Below, one piece after another: positions 34,201-43,036 of a stretch of DNA of 64,000 nucleotides. Position 1 is the first letter of the stretch. The number at the start of each line of letters is the position of its first letter. Below the pieces are notes generated by a model. It was not told the origin of the DNA and did not search any database. It worked only from the letters and a program-made list of their open reading frames with translations. Source of the stretch: Acidobacteriota bacterium (GTDB lineage Bacteria; Acidobacteriota; Holophagae; Holophagales; Holophagaceae); assembly GCA_016195985.1 (NCBI GenBank), contig JACPYP010000003.1, positions 62,001 to 126,000 on the forward strand, written 5' to 3'. The position numbers and the translations under genes were made by a program.

Positions 34201-34655
34201 CCATCTACGCCTCGCACCAGGCCCTGGCCCACCAGAAGGGCCTCGTCATGGATGTGGACTACCGGTGGGAGCTGCCGCTGATCTCCGGAGACCGGATCAA
34301 GGTGGAGAGGGCCGTGGCGAACCTGGTGGGCAACGCCCTGAAGTTCACGCCCAGAGGCGGCCGCATCAGCATCCTCGCCTCGCTGACCCCTCCAGAGTTC
34401 CCCCGCTGGATCGAAGTCCGCGTCTCCGACACGGGTCGCGGCATCCCCGAAGAGGCGCTGCCCACGCTTTTCGACCCCTACCGGCAGATCCAGGCCAGAG
34501 ATGCGGACCTCGGAACGGGTCTGGGCCTGGCCATCGTGAAACGCATCATGGATGCCCATGGGGGGGAAGTGCGGGTGGAAAGCGGGGAAGGCCGGGGAAC
34601 CACCTTCGTGCTGTGCTTCCCGCTGCGGCCCGGCAGCCGCCAGCCGCAGCTCTAA
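31224..34655 (+). CDS. Second periplasmic propeller (Reg_prop/Y_Y_Y) sensor histidine kinase
   Basis: This ~1143-residue kinase has a signal sequence (GLAALCLLAVLDLWSQA) and about 14 propeller blades marked by LWIGT/LWVGT-G-G repeats (FMWFGTEDGLNRY, LWIGTMAGGINRL, LWVGTEGAGLNRG, LWLGTLEGLLRF and others). A Y_Y_Y domain (NTYACTMEGLEQGWSEPG) and one membrane helix (ASGLALLAGVGALIRF) follow. Then come a coiled coil, HisKA with His in MLVHDLRSPLTSIHA, and a HATPase with NALKFT, DTGRGIP and GTGLGLAI. No receiver domain. ATG 31224 has AAGGAG too close; in-frame GTG 31191 has a better-placed AGGAAAGGGGGGG and could be the true start. It resembles the kinase at 9018-12053 but is not a recent copy. 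Confidence 0.9.
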   Translation: MEPLARRMSGLAALCLLAVLDLWSQAPRRWTRFDRPAVFEHLTMAHGLSQSTVYCSLQDSRGFMWFGTEDGLNRYDGVRFKVFRKEEGNPASLGGNWISSLVEDHNQNLWIGTMAGGINRLDRATERIRRFIPTAPSGGGNPALDVTTMGLDAEGNLWIGTYGRGLLMAPKDQLGRPQPSFRHFEPALGKPGGLPGINVHAIFKDSKGDLWIGLQDGGVARLVRGTAHAEPCFERLDTADQRLREAAPTNVNSLAEDDQGVVWVGDDHGLFAWVPGGSGWRRHVHRSGDKGSLGMDLVRRVYRDTAGVIWVGTDGGGLQRMLPRARPGDPPRFKTFLHDNADASTLAANGVESILEDASGVLWVGSYVSGLNKLVLNRDEKVDRERHPLSPFRHAPADPASLDGGAVNAMLVDRHGQLWVGTEGAGLNRGVPRSRAGGGTLAFERIRAALHRPGALQDDVITSLFEDREGRLWAGSYMSGLVRIERKGPDGPPRFTHYKNDPKRADSIASNFVECILQDRAGRLWIGTVDGGLHQFHPEKGTFTRFSLALSGETGTSSVYSMVEDAYGTLWLGTLEGLLRFHPGTGGVKAYRADGRPGSISHPNAFSLHLSPKGTLWIGTNGGGLCRAAVPPWQGPEPSFTRYGTAEGLPSNVVESILEDRSGTLWLSTSRGLCAFDPGAGHARNLGWQENHLGNEYVRNASFMTPEGEMFFGGTKGLNVFHPEDLGLNAEPPRLAMTGFQILNQPVPVLTPFRGRVALERSITESPEITLTHRDLVFTLEFAALHYVAPGRNTYACTMEGLEQGWSEPGGHNFVTYSTLPPGEYTLKVRASNCDGQWNPEPLQLRIKVLPPWWGTWWFRLASGLALLAGVGALIRFRLRSLRDRNAELEARVAQRTEALAAANRKLMEVDQQRESLTAMLVHDLRSPLTSIHATLDLLEDRGAFDLTAIERCRLASRRMIDMLTDLLDIFRSQERNMGLDCSPIHLPEVLGAIYASHQALAHQKGLVMDVDYRWELPLISGDRIKVERAVANLVGNALKFTPRGGRISILASLTPPEFPRWIEVRVSDTGRGIPEEALPTLFDPYRQIQARDADLGTGLGLAIVKRIMDAHGGEVRVESGEGRGTTFVLCFPLRPGSRQPQL

Positions 34656-34752
34656 GGCAGGGTCATGCTACCCGGCGGAGGGTGGGACGGGTATCCTGGA
34701 GTTCCCCTTCAGAAGCTCCATGGCTGTTCAGGTTTTTCCGGAGTGTGCCGCG

Positions 34753-35451
34753 ATGCGTACCCGCGCCCTTGGGCCCCTTCTCCGTTCCGCCGCGATCCTT
34801 CTGGCCGCAGGCACAGGCTGCCTCGCGTCGGAGCCCGGTCAGCCCGCCGCTTCCGTCACACTCAAGGCCCTGCCCCGGCCCCTGGCCTGGATGAACCAGC
34901 CCCTGGCCTTCCAGGTGTTGGGAGCGGATGCGCTCGCCATCACGGCGGCCAAGGGCACAGACCTCTACCCTTCGGACGGCAAACTCAACGCCACGGCGCC
35001 CATGCTGCTGTTCCCCGCCGACGGATCCTTCGTACTGACCGTCCAGGCGCGGGTGGATTTCGGGAAGGAATTCGATGGCGGTTTCCTGGTGGCCTACGCC
35101 GATGAGCAACATTGGGCCAAGCTGCTCTTCGAGAAAAGCCACTACGGGCCGCCTTCGGTCTGTTCCGCCGTCACCAAGGGCGAAGTGGACGACTGCGTGA
35201 ACGGCGATATCGTTGGCAACACCGTCTGGCTGCGCATGACCCGGAACGGCGACGAGATGGCCTTCTACGATTCCCTGGATGGGAAACGCTGGACCTACGT
35301 CCGGCTTTTCAAGGTCCCGCATCAGGGACCGTTGCGCATCGGCTTCGCCTCGCAGGCTCCGGTCTCAGGCCAATGCCGGACCGTGTTCTCCCACATTTCC
35401 TACAGCCCCAAGCCCCCGGCTGATTTCTGGTCGGGCGCCCCAGCCCAATAG
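34753..35451 (+). CDS. Exported DUF1349 (jelly-roll) protein
   Basis: The 232-residue product has an N-terminal signal (LGPLLRSAAILLAAGTGCLA); it may be a lipoprotein, but the lipobox is poor. The body matches DUF1349, a concanavalin-like beta sandwich. It runs from KGTDLYPSDG, FVLTVQARVDFGKEFDGGFLVAYAD and WAKLLFEKS to VGNTVWLRMTRNGDEMAFYDSLDGKRW and VFSHISY. Such proteins are often annotated as regulators of enolase or carbohydrate-binding, without proof. ATG 34753 has GGAG 9 bases upstream; ATG 34720 is an alternative. The kinase-like gene starts 8 bases after its stop, suggesting co-transcription. Confidence 0.75.
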   Translation: MRTRALGPLLRSAAILLAAGTGCLASEPGQPAASVTLKALPRPLAWMNQPLAFQVLGADALAITAAKGTDLYPSDGKLNATAPMLLFPADGSFVLTVQARVDFGKEFDGGFLVAYADEQHWAKLLFEKSHYGPPSVCSAVTKGEVDDCVNGDIVGNTVWLRMTRNGDEMAFYDSLDGKRWTYVRLFKVPHQGPLRIGFASQAPVSGQCRTVFSHISYSPKPPADFWSGAPAQ

Positions 35452-35458
35452 GCCCGCA

Positions 35459-38400
35459 ATGAGCGCTCCCGGCCTGGAATCCCGGCTGATCGAACTGGCC
35501 CGCCGAAGGGGTCTCCTGGCCGACACCGGCTCAGTCCGTCTCACCGACCCAGGCATGGAAAGCCCCGCGACGGAATCCCTGGAATTCGGTCCACGGATAT
35601 CGGCGCTGCTCAACTCCGGGCAACTCCGGCACCAGGATCTTCAGGCCCTGGTCGCGGAGCTTCTCCAGGAGCCCAGCTTCACCGTGACCATCGCTCCCGG
35701 GGAAGAGCCGGGCACCCCTGAAACCCTGTCCTGGCTGGGCTACAGGGATCTCCGCATCCTCGGCGCCGGGGCCAATGCTCTGGTCTACCGGGCCCATGAT
35801 CCCCGGCTGGGCCGCTGGGTGGCCCTCAAGTTCCCCCAGGCGGGGCGTTTCAGGGGCCACCTGCTCAAGGAAGCCCGTGCCCAGGCCAAGGTGGACCATC
35901 CCTATGTCCTCAAGGTGCTCGAGGTCGGCGAACACATGGACTGTCCCTTCATCGCCCTTCAGCTGGTGGAAGGCGGCAGCCTGGCGGACATCGCGGCCTC
36001 TTTCTCCGTGGAAACGAGGGTGCGCCTGATAAAGGGCGCTGCCGAGGGTCTGCAGGCCGCCCACAGCCAGGGCTTGCTCCATCTCGACATCAAGCCTGAC
36101 AACATCCTCGTGGACACCTCGGACGCCGCGAGGCCCTGGCCATACCTCACAGGCTTCGGCCAGGTCCTGGACGAAGCCCAGCAGACGGACCACCGCTGCC
36201 TCGGCTCCAGCCCCAATGCGCACCTCTACACCAGCCCCTACGCCAGCCCCGAACAGTTGGCGGGAGATGCGGCCCATCTGGACCGCCGCGGCGATGTGTT
36301 CGCTCTGGGCGCGACGCTCTACACCGTCCTGGCGGGGCGCCCGCCCTTCGACGCCCTGGACCCCGGGGAACCGCAGCGGGCGATCCCCGTTCCGCTGCGG
36401 CGGAACCCCAGCCTGCCGGAGGACCTTGAAGCCATCACCGGCAAATGCCTGCGCCGCGATCCCAGGGAACGCTACCCATCGGCCAGGGCCCTGGCCGATG
36501 ATCTGCAACGCTATCTGGAAGGCCGGCCCGTGCAGGCGCGCCCGGCCAGCATGGCCTACCGCCTGGGCAAGTGGACCAGGCGGAACCGCAGCCTGGCGCG
36601 GCTGACCGCAGCGGCCCTGATCCTGCTGCTTGGCTTTGCGATCTGGAACTTCCGCGCGGCCCAACGGCAGGCCCTCCGTATCCAGCAGGCGGATCGAAGC
36701 GCCAAGGACGTGGAAGGCATGGAACAGCAACTGAGGATCGCCCACCTCGCCCGCCTGCACGACCGCCGCCCGGAGGTGGCCAAGGTGAGGGAAACCATGG
36801 GCCGCATCCTGCTGGACATGGCCACGGAAGGCCGGGAAGCCTTCGGGCCCTGTGCCTATGCGCTCGGCATGGGCCACGCCACCCTGGGGGAATGGGAAGC
36901 CGCCCGCAGCCTGCTGAACGCCGCCTGGGCGGATGGTTTCCGCACCCCCGCTTGCGCGCAGATCCGGGGAGAGGTGCTGACCCACTGCTTCCTTGAAGCC
37001 AAGGCCGCCATCCGCACAACCGATCCGAAAAAACGCCAAGAAACGTTGGACCAGCTTGGGGTGGAGTTGCGCCAACCGGCCTTGGCCAGCTTCCAGGTGC
37101 TCCGCCAGGCGGGACTCCGCACCCCCTACCAGCAGGCCATGGAGAGTTACCTGAACCACGACCTCGCCTCTGCCCTGGCCCTGGCGGACACCGCCGCCCG
37201 GCAGGCCTCCTGGCACTATCAAGCGGATCTTCTCCGCTGCGCCATCCTCAATGAATGGGGCCGAGAGGCCCTCATGGTCAACGATTTGCCTGCGGCCAAA
37301 CGGCATTACCTGGCCAAGCTCGCCATCGCCGAAGCCCTGGTGCAGGTCGCCCCGAGCGATCCCGGCAACTGGATCGTGCTGGGGGACACCCAGTGGAATC
37401 TGACGCATACGGAGTCGACCCCTCCCTGGATGGAGCGGGCTTCGCAATCCTACGAGACCGCGCTCCGGGCCGATCCCGCATTCTCCAAGGGGTATCAGAG
37501 ATTGGCCGAGAGCATGGCACCCCTGGCGCGGGCGGCCATCCACCGGGGCGAGGACCCCATGCCCTTCTACAACCGGGGCGTGGCCCTGGCCGAGGAGAGC
37601 CTTCGCCACGATCCCCTGGGCACCAAGAACTCGGCCCTCTGCGAAGCGCTGCTCTGGAGAGCCCAGGGAATCGAAACGCTCGGCGGGGATCCCCGTCCCG
37701 ACCTCGAGCGGGCGGGCCAGACTCTGAAGGAACTCGCGGCGCGCTTCCCGCTCGATGCGGAACTCTGCCGGCTCCTGAGATTCGTCGCCAAGACCCGCGC
37801 CATCGCGGCCGACGGCTACGGCGAGGACCCCTTGCCCTTCGCCCACGAAATGGCGCATTGGGCCCAGGAGACGCTTCAGTTCGCGCCGGGATCCCTGGCT
37901 CAGGAAGGCCAATGGCACCGCGAATTGATCGACCTCGCGGGCTACGAACTGGAACTGGGCCACCCCTTTTCCACCCCGCCCGCCCAGCTCGAACAGCGGA
38001 TCCAGGACCTGCTTGCGCAACTTGGCCCCTCCTCCAGTTCCCTTCGGAGCTTCAGCCTCATCTCCCTGGGCCAGGCACGGCTCTTCAAGGCGGAAGAGCG
38101 CCTCCGCTCCGGCGGCGACCCCATCCAGGCCTACGAGTCGGCCATGGATGCATTCCGCAAGAGCCTCCATGCGTTTCCCGAAGAGACTCCCCTTGCCCAG
38201 GCGGCCTTGGCGAAGGGCACGGCCCAGTACGGCGCCTGCCTCCGGGCCCGCGGGGCGGACCCCAAGCCCCTTCTCCGCGAGGGCCTGGCCTCAGCCCGGA
38301 GCGCCTTGGCGAGCAAGCCCCGCCTCGGCGACGCCCTCTTCGCGGAGCGGCTGCTCAGCTACGTGCTGGCGCGGTGCGAAGGCTCCGCTTCCCGCGAGCG

Positions 38401-38497
38401 GACGAGCCTCATTCGCCTGCGGCAATGGGCGGAACAGCATCCCTTGGAGCGACGGGGCGCGGAAGCCTATCTGAAACGCTGGCACCTGAGCATGTAG
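35459..38497 (+). CDS. Hanks-type Ser/Thr kinase-like membrane protein with long TPR-like C-terminus; DFG aspartate missing
   Basis: This 1012-residue protein has a kinase domain at about residues 95-350: a glycine loop (LGAGANALVYRA), VALKF Lys124, a catalytic loop HLDIKPDN (Asp210, Asn215), and an APE-like YASPEQLAG. The magnesium-binding DFG reads GFG, with Gly232 in LTGFGQ, and HRD is HLD. That argues for weak or no phosphotransfer. A membrane helix (LTAAALILLLGFAIWNF) near residue 390 is followed by ~600 residues of helical, TPR-like repeats presumably outside the membrane. PknB-type kinases with C-terminal sensors have this layout. The start is 7 bases after the DUF1349 stop, without a strong ribosome site. 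Confidence 0.85.
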   Translation: MSAPGLESRLIELARRRGLLADTGSVRLTDPGMESPATESLEFGPRISALLNSGQLRHQDLQALVAELLQEPSFTVTIAPGEEPGTPETLSWLGYRDLRILGAGANALVYRAHDPRLGRWVALKFPQAGRFRGHLLKEARAQAKVDHPYVLKVLEVGEHMDCPFIALQLVEGGSLADIAASFSVETRVRLIKGAAEGLQAAHSQGLLHLDIKPDNILVDTSDAARPWPYLTGFGQVLDEAQQTDHRCLGSSPNAHLYTSPYASPEQLAGDAAHLDRRGDVFALGATLYTVLAGRPPFDALDPGEPQRAIPVPLRRNPSLPEDLEAITGKCLRRDPRERYPSARALADDLQRYLEGRPVQARPASMAYRLGKWTRRNRSLARLTAAALILLLGFAIWNFRAAQRQALRIQQADRSAKDVEGMEQQLRIAHLARLHDRRPEVAKVRETMGRILLDMATEGREAFGPCAYALGMGHATLGEWEAARSLLNAAWADGFRTPACAQIRGEVLTHCFLEAKAAIRTTDPKKRQETLDQLGVELRQPALASFQVLRQAGLRTPYQQAMESYLNHDLASALALADTAARQASWHYQADLLRCAILNEWGREALMVNDLPAAKRHYLAKLAIAEALVQVAPSDPGNWIVLGDTQWNLTHTESTPPWMERASQSYETALRADPAFSKGYQRLAESMAPLARAAIHRGEDPMPFYNRGVALAEESLRHDPLGTKNSALCEALLWRAQGIETLGGDPRPDLERAGQTLKELAARFPLDAELCRLLRFVAKTRAIAADGYGEDPLPFAHEMAHWAQETLQFAPGSLAQEGQWHRELIDLAGYELELGHPFSTPPAQLEQRIQDLLAQLGPSSSSLRSFSLISLGQARLFKAEERLRSGGDPIQAYESAMDAFRKSLHAFPEETPLAQAALAKGTAQYGACLRARGADPKPLLREGLASARSALASKPRLGDALFAERLLSYVLARCEGSASRERTSLIRLRQWAEQHPLERRGAEAYLKRWHLSM

Positions 38498-38503
38498 GCC
38501 GGC

Positions 38504-39025
38504 CTACCCGATGGCCTCGGGGTTGCGCGCCGCCAGCTTCTCCTTCACCCGGTCCACGGCCTTGGCGGCCAAGGCGTAGCGGGGGTTCTCCTCCAGGGCG
38601 TGGCGAAAGTGCTCCAGGGCCTTGTCGAGCTGGCCCTTGGCCTCGTAGACCCGGCCCAGGTTGAAGTGGGGGAAGCAGTAGCTCTCGTATCGCTTGGCCT
38701 TGAGCGCCATGCGCAGCCAGGGAATGGCCTCGTCGGGCTCGTTCTGTTCCACATAGTAGGCGCCGATATCGTTGTAGGGGTTGCCGAACTCGGGATCCAG
38801 GTCGATGGCCCGGTGGCAATCCTCGATGGCCGAGGCGTAGTCCTTCTCGAAAGAACGGGCCCAGCCCCGGAAGGTGTAGGCCTCCGCCGTGGGGTGGATC
38901 TCGATGGACTTGGTGTAGAGGGCGATGGCCTTCTCCACCTCGTTCTTCATATGGAGCTGGTAGGCCTTTCCCACCCACTCCATGGCCTCCTGGCGCTTGT
39001 CTTTGTTGTCCTGTGCGTCGCTCAT
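38504..39025 (-). CDS. TPR-repeat protein
   Basis: The 173-residue cytoplasmic protein contains about four to five tetratricopeptide repeats (AYQLHMKNEVEKAIALYTKSI, AYTFRGWARSFEKDYASAIED, YNDIGAYYVEQNEPDEAIPW, HFNLGRVYEAKGQLDKALEH). There is no signal or membrane segment. TPRs bind other proteins; the partner is unknown. GAGG lies about 8 bases before ATG 39025. It is convergent with the kinase-like gene, with six bases between stops, and divergent from pckG. Confidence 0.85.
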   Translation of the reverse strand: MSDAQDNKDKRQEAMEWVGKAYQLHMKNEVEKAIALYTKSIEIHPTAEAYTFRGWARSFEKDYASAIEDCHRAIDLDPEFGNPYNDIGAYYVEQNEPDEAIPWLRMALKAKRYESYCFPHFNLGRVYEAKGQLDKALEHFRHALEENPRYALAAKAVDRVKEKLAARNPEAIG

Positions 39026-39199
39026 GGGTGGACCTCGACGCCCACAGGATAAAGCCTCTGGCTACCGCTTCGGCAGGAATCTCATCAGGGGGTCCAGACC
39101 TTCGGCACGGCAAAAGACAACCTTCGCATCATCTTTACGTGTCATTGAATCCATTTCGTGTTTAATATGGCTCCTGTGTTCTTCATTGGGGGTCCCGAC

Positions 39200-41023
39200 A
39201 TGGATTCAACCCTTCTTCAACTGCCCGCCTACGTGGCGAACCAGAAATTCATCGGGTGGCTCAAGGAGGTCGTGGACCTCTGCCAGCCTGATGCAATCCA
39301 CTGGTGCGATGGTTCCGAGCAGGAATTCGACCTCCTCTGCGGCCGCCTGGTCGAGGGCGGCACCTTCCGGAAGCTGAACCCGGCCAAGCGGCCCAACAGC
39401 TACCTGGCCTGGAGCGACCCCATCGACGTGGCCCGCGTGGAGGACCGCACCTTCATCTGCTGCAAGCAGAAGGCCGACGCAGGCCCCACCAACAACTGGA
39501 TGGAACCTTCCGAAATGAAGGCCAAGCTCCGGGGCTTCTTCAAGGGCTGCATGAAGGGCCGCACCCTCTATGTCATCCCCTTCAGCATGGGTCCGCTCGG
39601 CAGTCCCATCGCCCAGATCGGGGTGGAATTGTCCGATTCGCCTTACGTGGCCGTGAACATGAAGATCATGACCCGCATGGGCAAGGCCGTGTGGGACGTG
39701 ATGGGCAACGGCGATTTCGTGCCGGCGCTCCACTCCGTGGGCATGCCCCTGGCCGCCGGCCAGAAGGATGTGCCCTGGCCGTGCAATCAGGAGAAGTACA
39801 TCGTCCACTTCCCCGAAGAGCGCAGCATCTGGAGCTTCGGCAGCGGCTACGGCGGCAACGCCCTGCTGGGGAAGAAATGCTTCGCCCTGCGCATCGCCTC
39901 CACCATGGCCAAGGAAGAGGGCTGGCTCGCTGAGCACATGCTGATCCTGGGCCTGGAGAAGAAGGGCGAGAAGACCTATGTCGCCGCCGCCTTCCCCAGC
40001 GCCTGCGGCAAGACCAACTTCGCCATGATCCAGAGCCCCGAGGCCTTCAAGGATTGCAAGGTCACCACCGTGGGCGACGACATCGCCTGGATCAAGCCCG
40101 GCCCCGACGGCCGCCTCTACGCCATCAACCCCGAGGCCGGCTTCTTCGGCGTGGCTCCCGGCACCGGCATGAAGTCCAATCCCAACGCCATGCTCACCAT
40201 CACCAAGAACACCATCTTCACCAACGTGGCCCTCACCGCCGACGGCGATGTGTGGTGGGAAGGCATGACGGATGAGGTGCCGGACGGCCTCACCAACTGG
40301 CAGGGCCAGCCCCACGACAAGGCCAGCGGCAAGCCCGCGGCCCACGCCAATGCCCGCTTCACCGCCCCCGCCTCCCAGTGCCCCACCATCGACCCCAAGT
40401 GGGAGGATCCCGCAGGCGTGCCCATCAGCGCCTTCATCTTCGGCGGCCGCCGGGCCACCACCGTGCCTCTGGTCATGCAGCCCGTGAACTGGAGCTTCGG
40501 CGTCTACTTCGCCGCCACCATCGGCTCGGAGATGACCGCCGCCGCCGCTGGCACCCTGGGCCAGGTGCGGCGCGATCCCTTCGCCATGCTGCCCTTCTGC
40601 GGCTACCACATGGGCGCCTACTTCGACCACTGGCTCCAGATGGGCCGCGAACTGCCGAATCCCCCGAAGATCTTCATCGTGAACTGGTTCCGCAAGGGCC
40701 AGGACGGCAAGTTCCTCTGGCCCGGCTACAGCGAGAACATGCGCGTGCTGAACTGGGTCGTGGACCGCGTCCACGGCCGCGCCTTCGCCATGGAGACGCC
40801 CCTGGGCTGGATGCCCCGCAAGGAAGACCTCGACCTCACGGGCATCAAGGGCTTCGACGACAGCCGCTACAACGAGCTCACCGCCATCAACAAGGACGAG
40901 TGGCGCCGGGAGCTGCTGCTCCACGAAGAGCTCTTCGAGCAGGTCTATGACCGCCTGCCCAAGGAATTCCCGCCCATGCGCCAGCTGCTGCTGGCCGCCC
41001 TGTGGCGCACCCCCAGCAAGTAG
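39200..41023 (+). CDS. pckG: Phosphoenolpyruvate carboxykinase (GTP)
   Basis: This 607-residue enzyme interconverts oxaloacetate plus GTP with PEP, CO2 and GDP (EC 4.1.1.32), at the gluconeogenic branch point. It has the GTP-class kinase-1a loop with reactive Cys, [13 protein letters not shown] (Cys269), the metal-binding [30 protein letters not shown] and [15 protein letters not shown]. Length is normal for the family. ATG 39200 follows GGGGG at ~7 bases. The upstream 90 bases are AT-rich (TTTAATATGG) and probably hold the promoter, although no clean -35/-10 pair stands out. A GC-rich hairpin follows the stop. Confidence 0.97.
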   Translation: MDSTLLQLPAYVANQKFIGWLKEVVDLCQPDAIHWCDGSEQEFDLLCGRLVEGGTFRKLNPAKRPNSYLAWSDPIDVARVEDRTFICCKQKADAGPTNNWMEPSEMKAKLRGFFKGCMKGRTLYVIPFSMGPLGSPIAQIGVELSDSPYVAVNMKIMTRMGKAVWDVMGNGDFVPALHSVGMPLAAGQKDVPWPCNQEKYIVHFPEERSIWSFGSGYGGNALLGKKCFALRIASTMAKEEGWLAEHMLILGLEKKGEKTYVAAAFPSACGKTNFAMIQSPEAFKDCKVTTVGDDIAWIKPGPDGRLYAINPEAGFFGVAPGTGMKSNPNAMLTITKNTIFTNVALTADGDVWWEGMTDEVPDGLTNWQGQPHDKASGKPAAHANARFTAPASQCPTIDPKWEDPAGVPISAFIFGGRRATTVPLVMQPVNWSFGVYFAATIGSEMTAAAAGTLGQVRRDPFAMLPFCGYHMGAYFDHWLQMGRELPNPPKIFIVNWFRKGQDGKFLWPGYSENMRVLNWVVDRVHGRAFAMETPLGWMPRKEDLDLTGIKGFDDSRYNELTAINKDEWRRELLLHEELFEQVYDRLPKEFPPMRQLLLAALWRTPSK

Positions 41024-41042
41024 AGCCCAGCCCTTTCCACCC

Positions 41043-41073
41043 CCCAGGGGCGCCGTTCCGCGGCGCCCCTGGG
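41043..41073 (+). terminator. GC-rich hairpin after pckG
   Basis: CCCAGGGGCGCCG (41043-41055) pairs perfectly with CGGCGCCCCTGGG (41061-41073) around a TTCCG loop. It lies 20 bases past the pckG stop without a T-tract. It is a likely but non-canonical terminator. Confidence 0.55.
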
Positions 41074-41130
41074 CCGTTCATGGCCCAATTTGAGCGCGGT
41101 CCCCGCGGCGATCCCTTCTATTCTGGTTCC

Positions 41131-42984
41131 ATGGCGAACGATCTCCCAGGCTCCTACTGCCAGAACTGCCTTTCCTGGAACCCCGGGGACCGGGAGACCT
41201 GCCTCAAGTGCGGCACCCGCCTCCTCATCCTGGCCGGGGACCAGACCTGGGAGGATGAACCCGAGGATGGCGAAGAGGGCGAGGACCTGGAGGAGCACCT
41301 CCTGGAACGCATCACCGGGCTGGAAGAGACCATGCGGCGGGTGGAAACCTACCTCGAGACCGTCTCCGACCAGCTCGGCAAGCTGGAGCGCAGCGAGGTC
41401 ATGCTCCGCAACGGCCTCATGGCCCTGGTCCAGGAGATGGAGCAGAACCGCCAGTTGGACGCCCACGCCTTCTCCGAGCGCTGGGAGGGCCTCGTGGAGG
41501 AGAACCTCCACCTCATCAGCGCCCGGGAGCTGTTCACCCGCTACCGCGCCCGCATCCTGCCCATCGCCCGGCCCAAATCCATGGCCCAGCTCAAGCGGGC
41601 CCTGCTGGAGACCACGGCCCTGCTGGAAGCCGCCGACCTGCCCGGCGCCGCCCAGCGCCTGGGCCAGGCCCTGCCCCTGGATCCCAAGAACTACGAGCTG
41701 ATCTTCACCGCCGCCTCGCTCTATGAAGCCTCCCAGGACCTTGAGGAGGCCGAATCCCTGGCCCGCAAAGCCGTGAGCCTGAGCCCCCGCCACTTCGAGG
41801 CCTGGATGCTGCTGGGCAAGCTGTTGCAGGAGCTGCCCGAGCAAATCGACCAGGCCATCGAGGCCCTGCACCAGGCTGCAGATCTCCGTCCTGAAGATGC
41901 CGAACCCCGCATGATGCTGGCGGAGCTGCTCCTCGACCAGGACGACCTGCAGGGCGCCCTCGAGGCCGCCCAGGAGGCCGTGGCCCGCCGCAAGGACGGC
42001 GAAACCCTGCTGCTGCTGGGCCAAGTGCATCTCGCCCGCGGCGAAAGCGCCATGGCCGTGCCCGCCCTCAAGGAGGCCAGCGCCTACCTGCCCGGCGACC
42101 TGCATGTGCGCGAGGCCCTGGCCGAGGCCTACCTCCTCCAGGAAGAGAGGTCCAAGGCCTTCTCCATCCTCCAGGAACTGCTCACGCAGAACCCCGGCGA
42201 CCCGCAGCTCCTGCTCATGCTGGACGCTGAAAGCCACCCCCAGTTGCGCGAGGCCCGCGACGGCAAGGCCGGCACCCAGCTCATGCTGGACGAGGTCGAG
42301 ACGCTGCTGGACGAGAACCAGACCGAGGGCGCGGAAGTGCTGCTCAAGCGGGTGCGCCGAAAGGGCCGCAGCCAGCGCTCCGAGTGGCTCGATCTCCGGC
42401 TCGCCTTCCTGAAAGAACCCGAAAAGCAGCTTAGGCCCGCGCTGGCCTTCGCCTCCTCCGACCGCCATCCCCGCCTTTGCTTCCTGGCCCTGCGCCTGGT
42501 GCTGGAACACCTCATGGAGCAGAAGCGCGAGCCCGAAATCACCAAGGCCCTGGACGTCTACCTCAACCGCCACCCCAAGAGCACCGGCGCCTGGGAAGCC
42601 GCCCTGATGCGCCAGGCCTACCGCCTCATGAACGGCCAGATCACCGAGCAGGATTTGCAAGAGGTGCGCCGGCTGCACACCCACCCCCTGCCCGGCCTGG
42701 AACCCCGCGCCCGCACCCTGTTGGGTCAGTACCTGCTGGCCCTCAAACATCACCAGGAGGTGGTGGATCTCATCGATCCCCTTATCGAAAAAGAACCCAC
42801 CCTCATCCATCACTTCCAGCTCGGAGCCGCCCTGGCCGGCTTGGGGGACCGGGAAGGCGCCCGCGCCCTGTTGAGGGCCGGCCTCGAAGCAGATCCGGGA
42901 GACCTCAACGATGGCCAGGCCAAGGGCGTGAAGAGCCAAATCAAAGGCTTGCTTCAAGAAATGAACGAGGCGACCCCCATCTGA
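41131..42984 (+). CDS. Zinc-ribbon, coiled-coil and TPR-repeat protein
   Basis: This 617-residue protein starts with a CxxC...CxxC zinc ribbon (YCQNCLSWNPGDRETCLKCG, residues 9-28). An acidic, coiled-coil stretch follows (about 40-130). The rest is helical TPR repeats, including LIFTAASLYEASQDLEEAESL, AWMLLGKLLQELPEQIDQAI and LLLLGQVHLARGESAMAVPAL. There is no membrane segment, so it is probably cytoplasmic. I do not recognise a named family. ATG 41131 is the first sensible start; its upstream region contains no strong ribosome site. It ends about 30 bases before the suf promoter. Confidence 0.75.
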   Translation: MANDLPGSYCQNCLSWNPGDRETCLKCGTRLLILAGDQTWEDEPEDGEEGEDLEEHLLERITGLEETMRRVETYLETVSDQLGKLERSEVMLRNGLMALVQEMEQNRQLDAHAFSERWEGLVEENLHLISARELFTRYRARILPIARPKSMAQLKRALLETTALLEAADLPGAAQRLGQALPLDPKNYELIFTAASLYEASQDLEEAESLARKAVSLSPRHFEAWMLLGKLLQELPEQIDQAIEALHQAADLRPEDAEPRMMLAELLLDQDDLQGALEAAQEAVARRKDGETLLLLGQVHLARGESAMAVPALKEASAYLPGDLHVREALAEAYLLQEERSKAFSILQELLTQNPGDPQLLLMLDAESHPQLREARDGKAGTQLMLDEVETLLDENQTEGAEVLLKRVRRKGRSQRSEWLDLRLAFLKEPEKQLRPALAFASSDRHPRLCFLALRLVLEHLMEQKREPEITKALDVYLNRHPKSTGAWEAALMRQAYRLMNGQITEQDLQEVRRLHTHPLPGLEPRARTLLGQYLLALKHHQEVVDLIDPLIEKEPTLIHHFQLGAALAGLGDREGARALLRAGLEADPGDLNDGQAKGVKSQIKGLLQEMNEATPI

Positions 42985-43013
42985 GGCCCTCGTGACCCAG
43001 GCCACAGCCTATT

Positions 43014-43036
43014 AAGTTGACAATTTTAGTCGAGAT
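43014..43036 (+). promoter_or_regulatory. IscR/Rrf2-type operator before sufB
   Basis: The sequence AAGTTGACAATTTTAGTCGA, continuing GAT, has the GAC-N7-GTC core at 43019-43031. YY and S stand before it, RR and S after it, as in the IscR type-1 consensus of proteobacteria. It covers the -35 box of the suf promoter, so binding would repress. The regulator gene is not in the window. Confidence 0.55.

Noticed and set aside
31143..34559. Very long antisense open frame opposite the second propeller kinase
   Set aside because: It is Gly/His/Gln/Val-rich without domains and arises from strong GC3 codon bias on the coding strand. Similar long frames oppose the permease/acyltransferase genes (18184-20844), the molybdoenzyme (5570-7657), the kinase-like gene (35531-38170), pckG and sufB-sufC.
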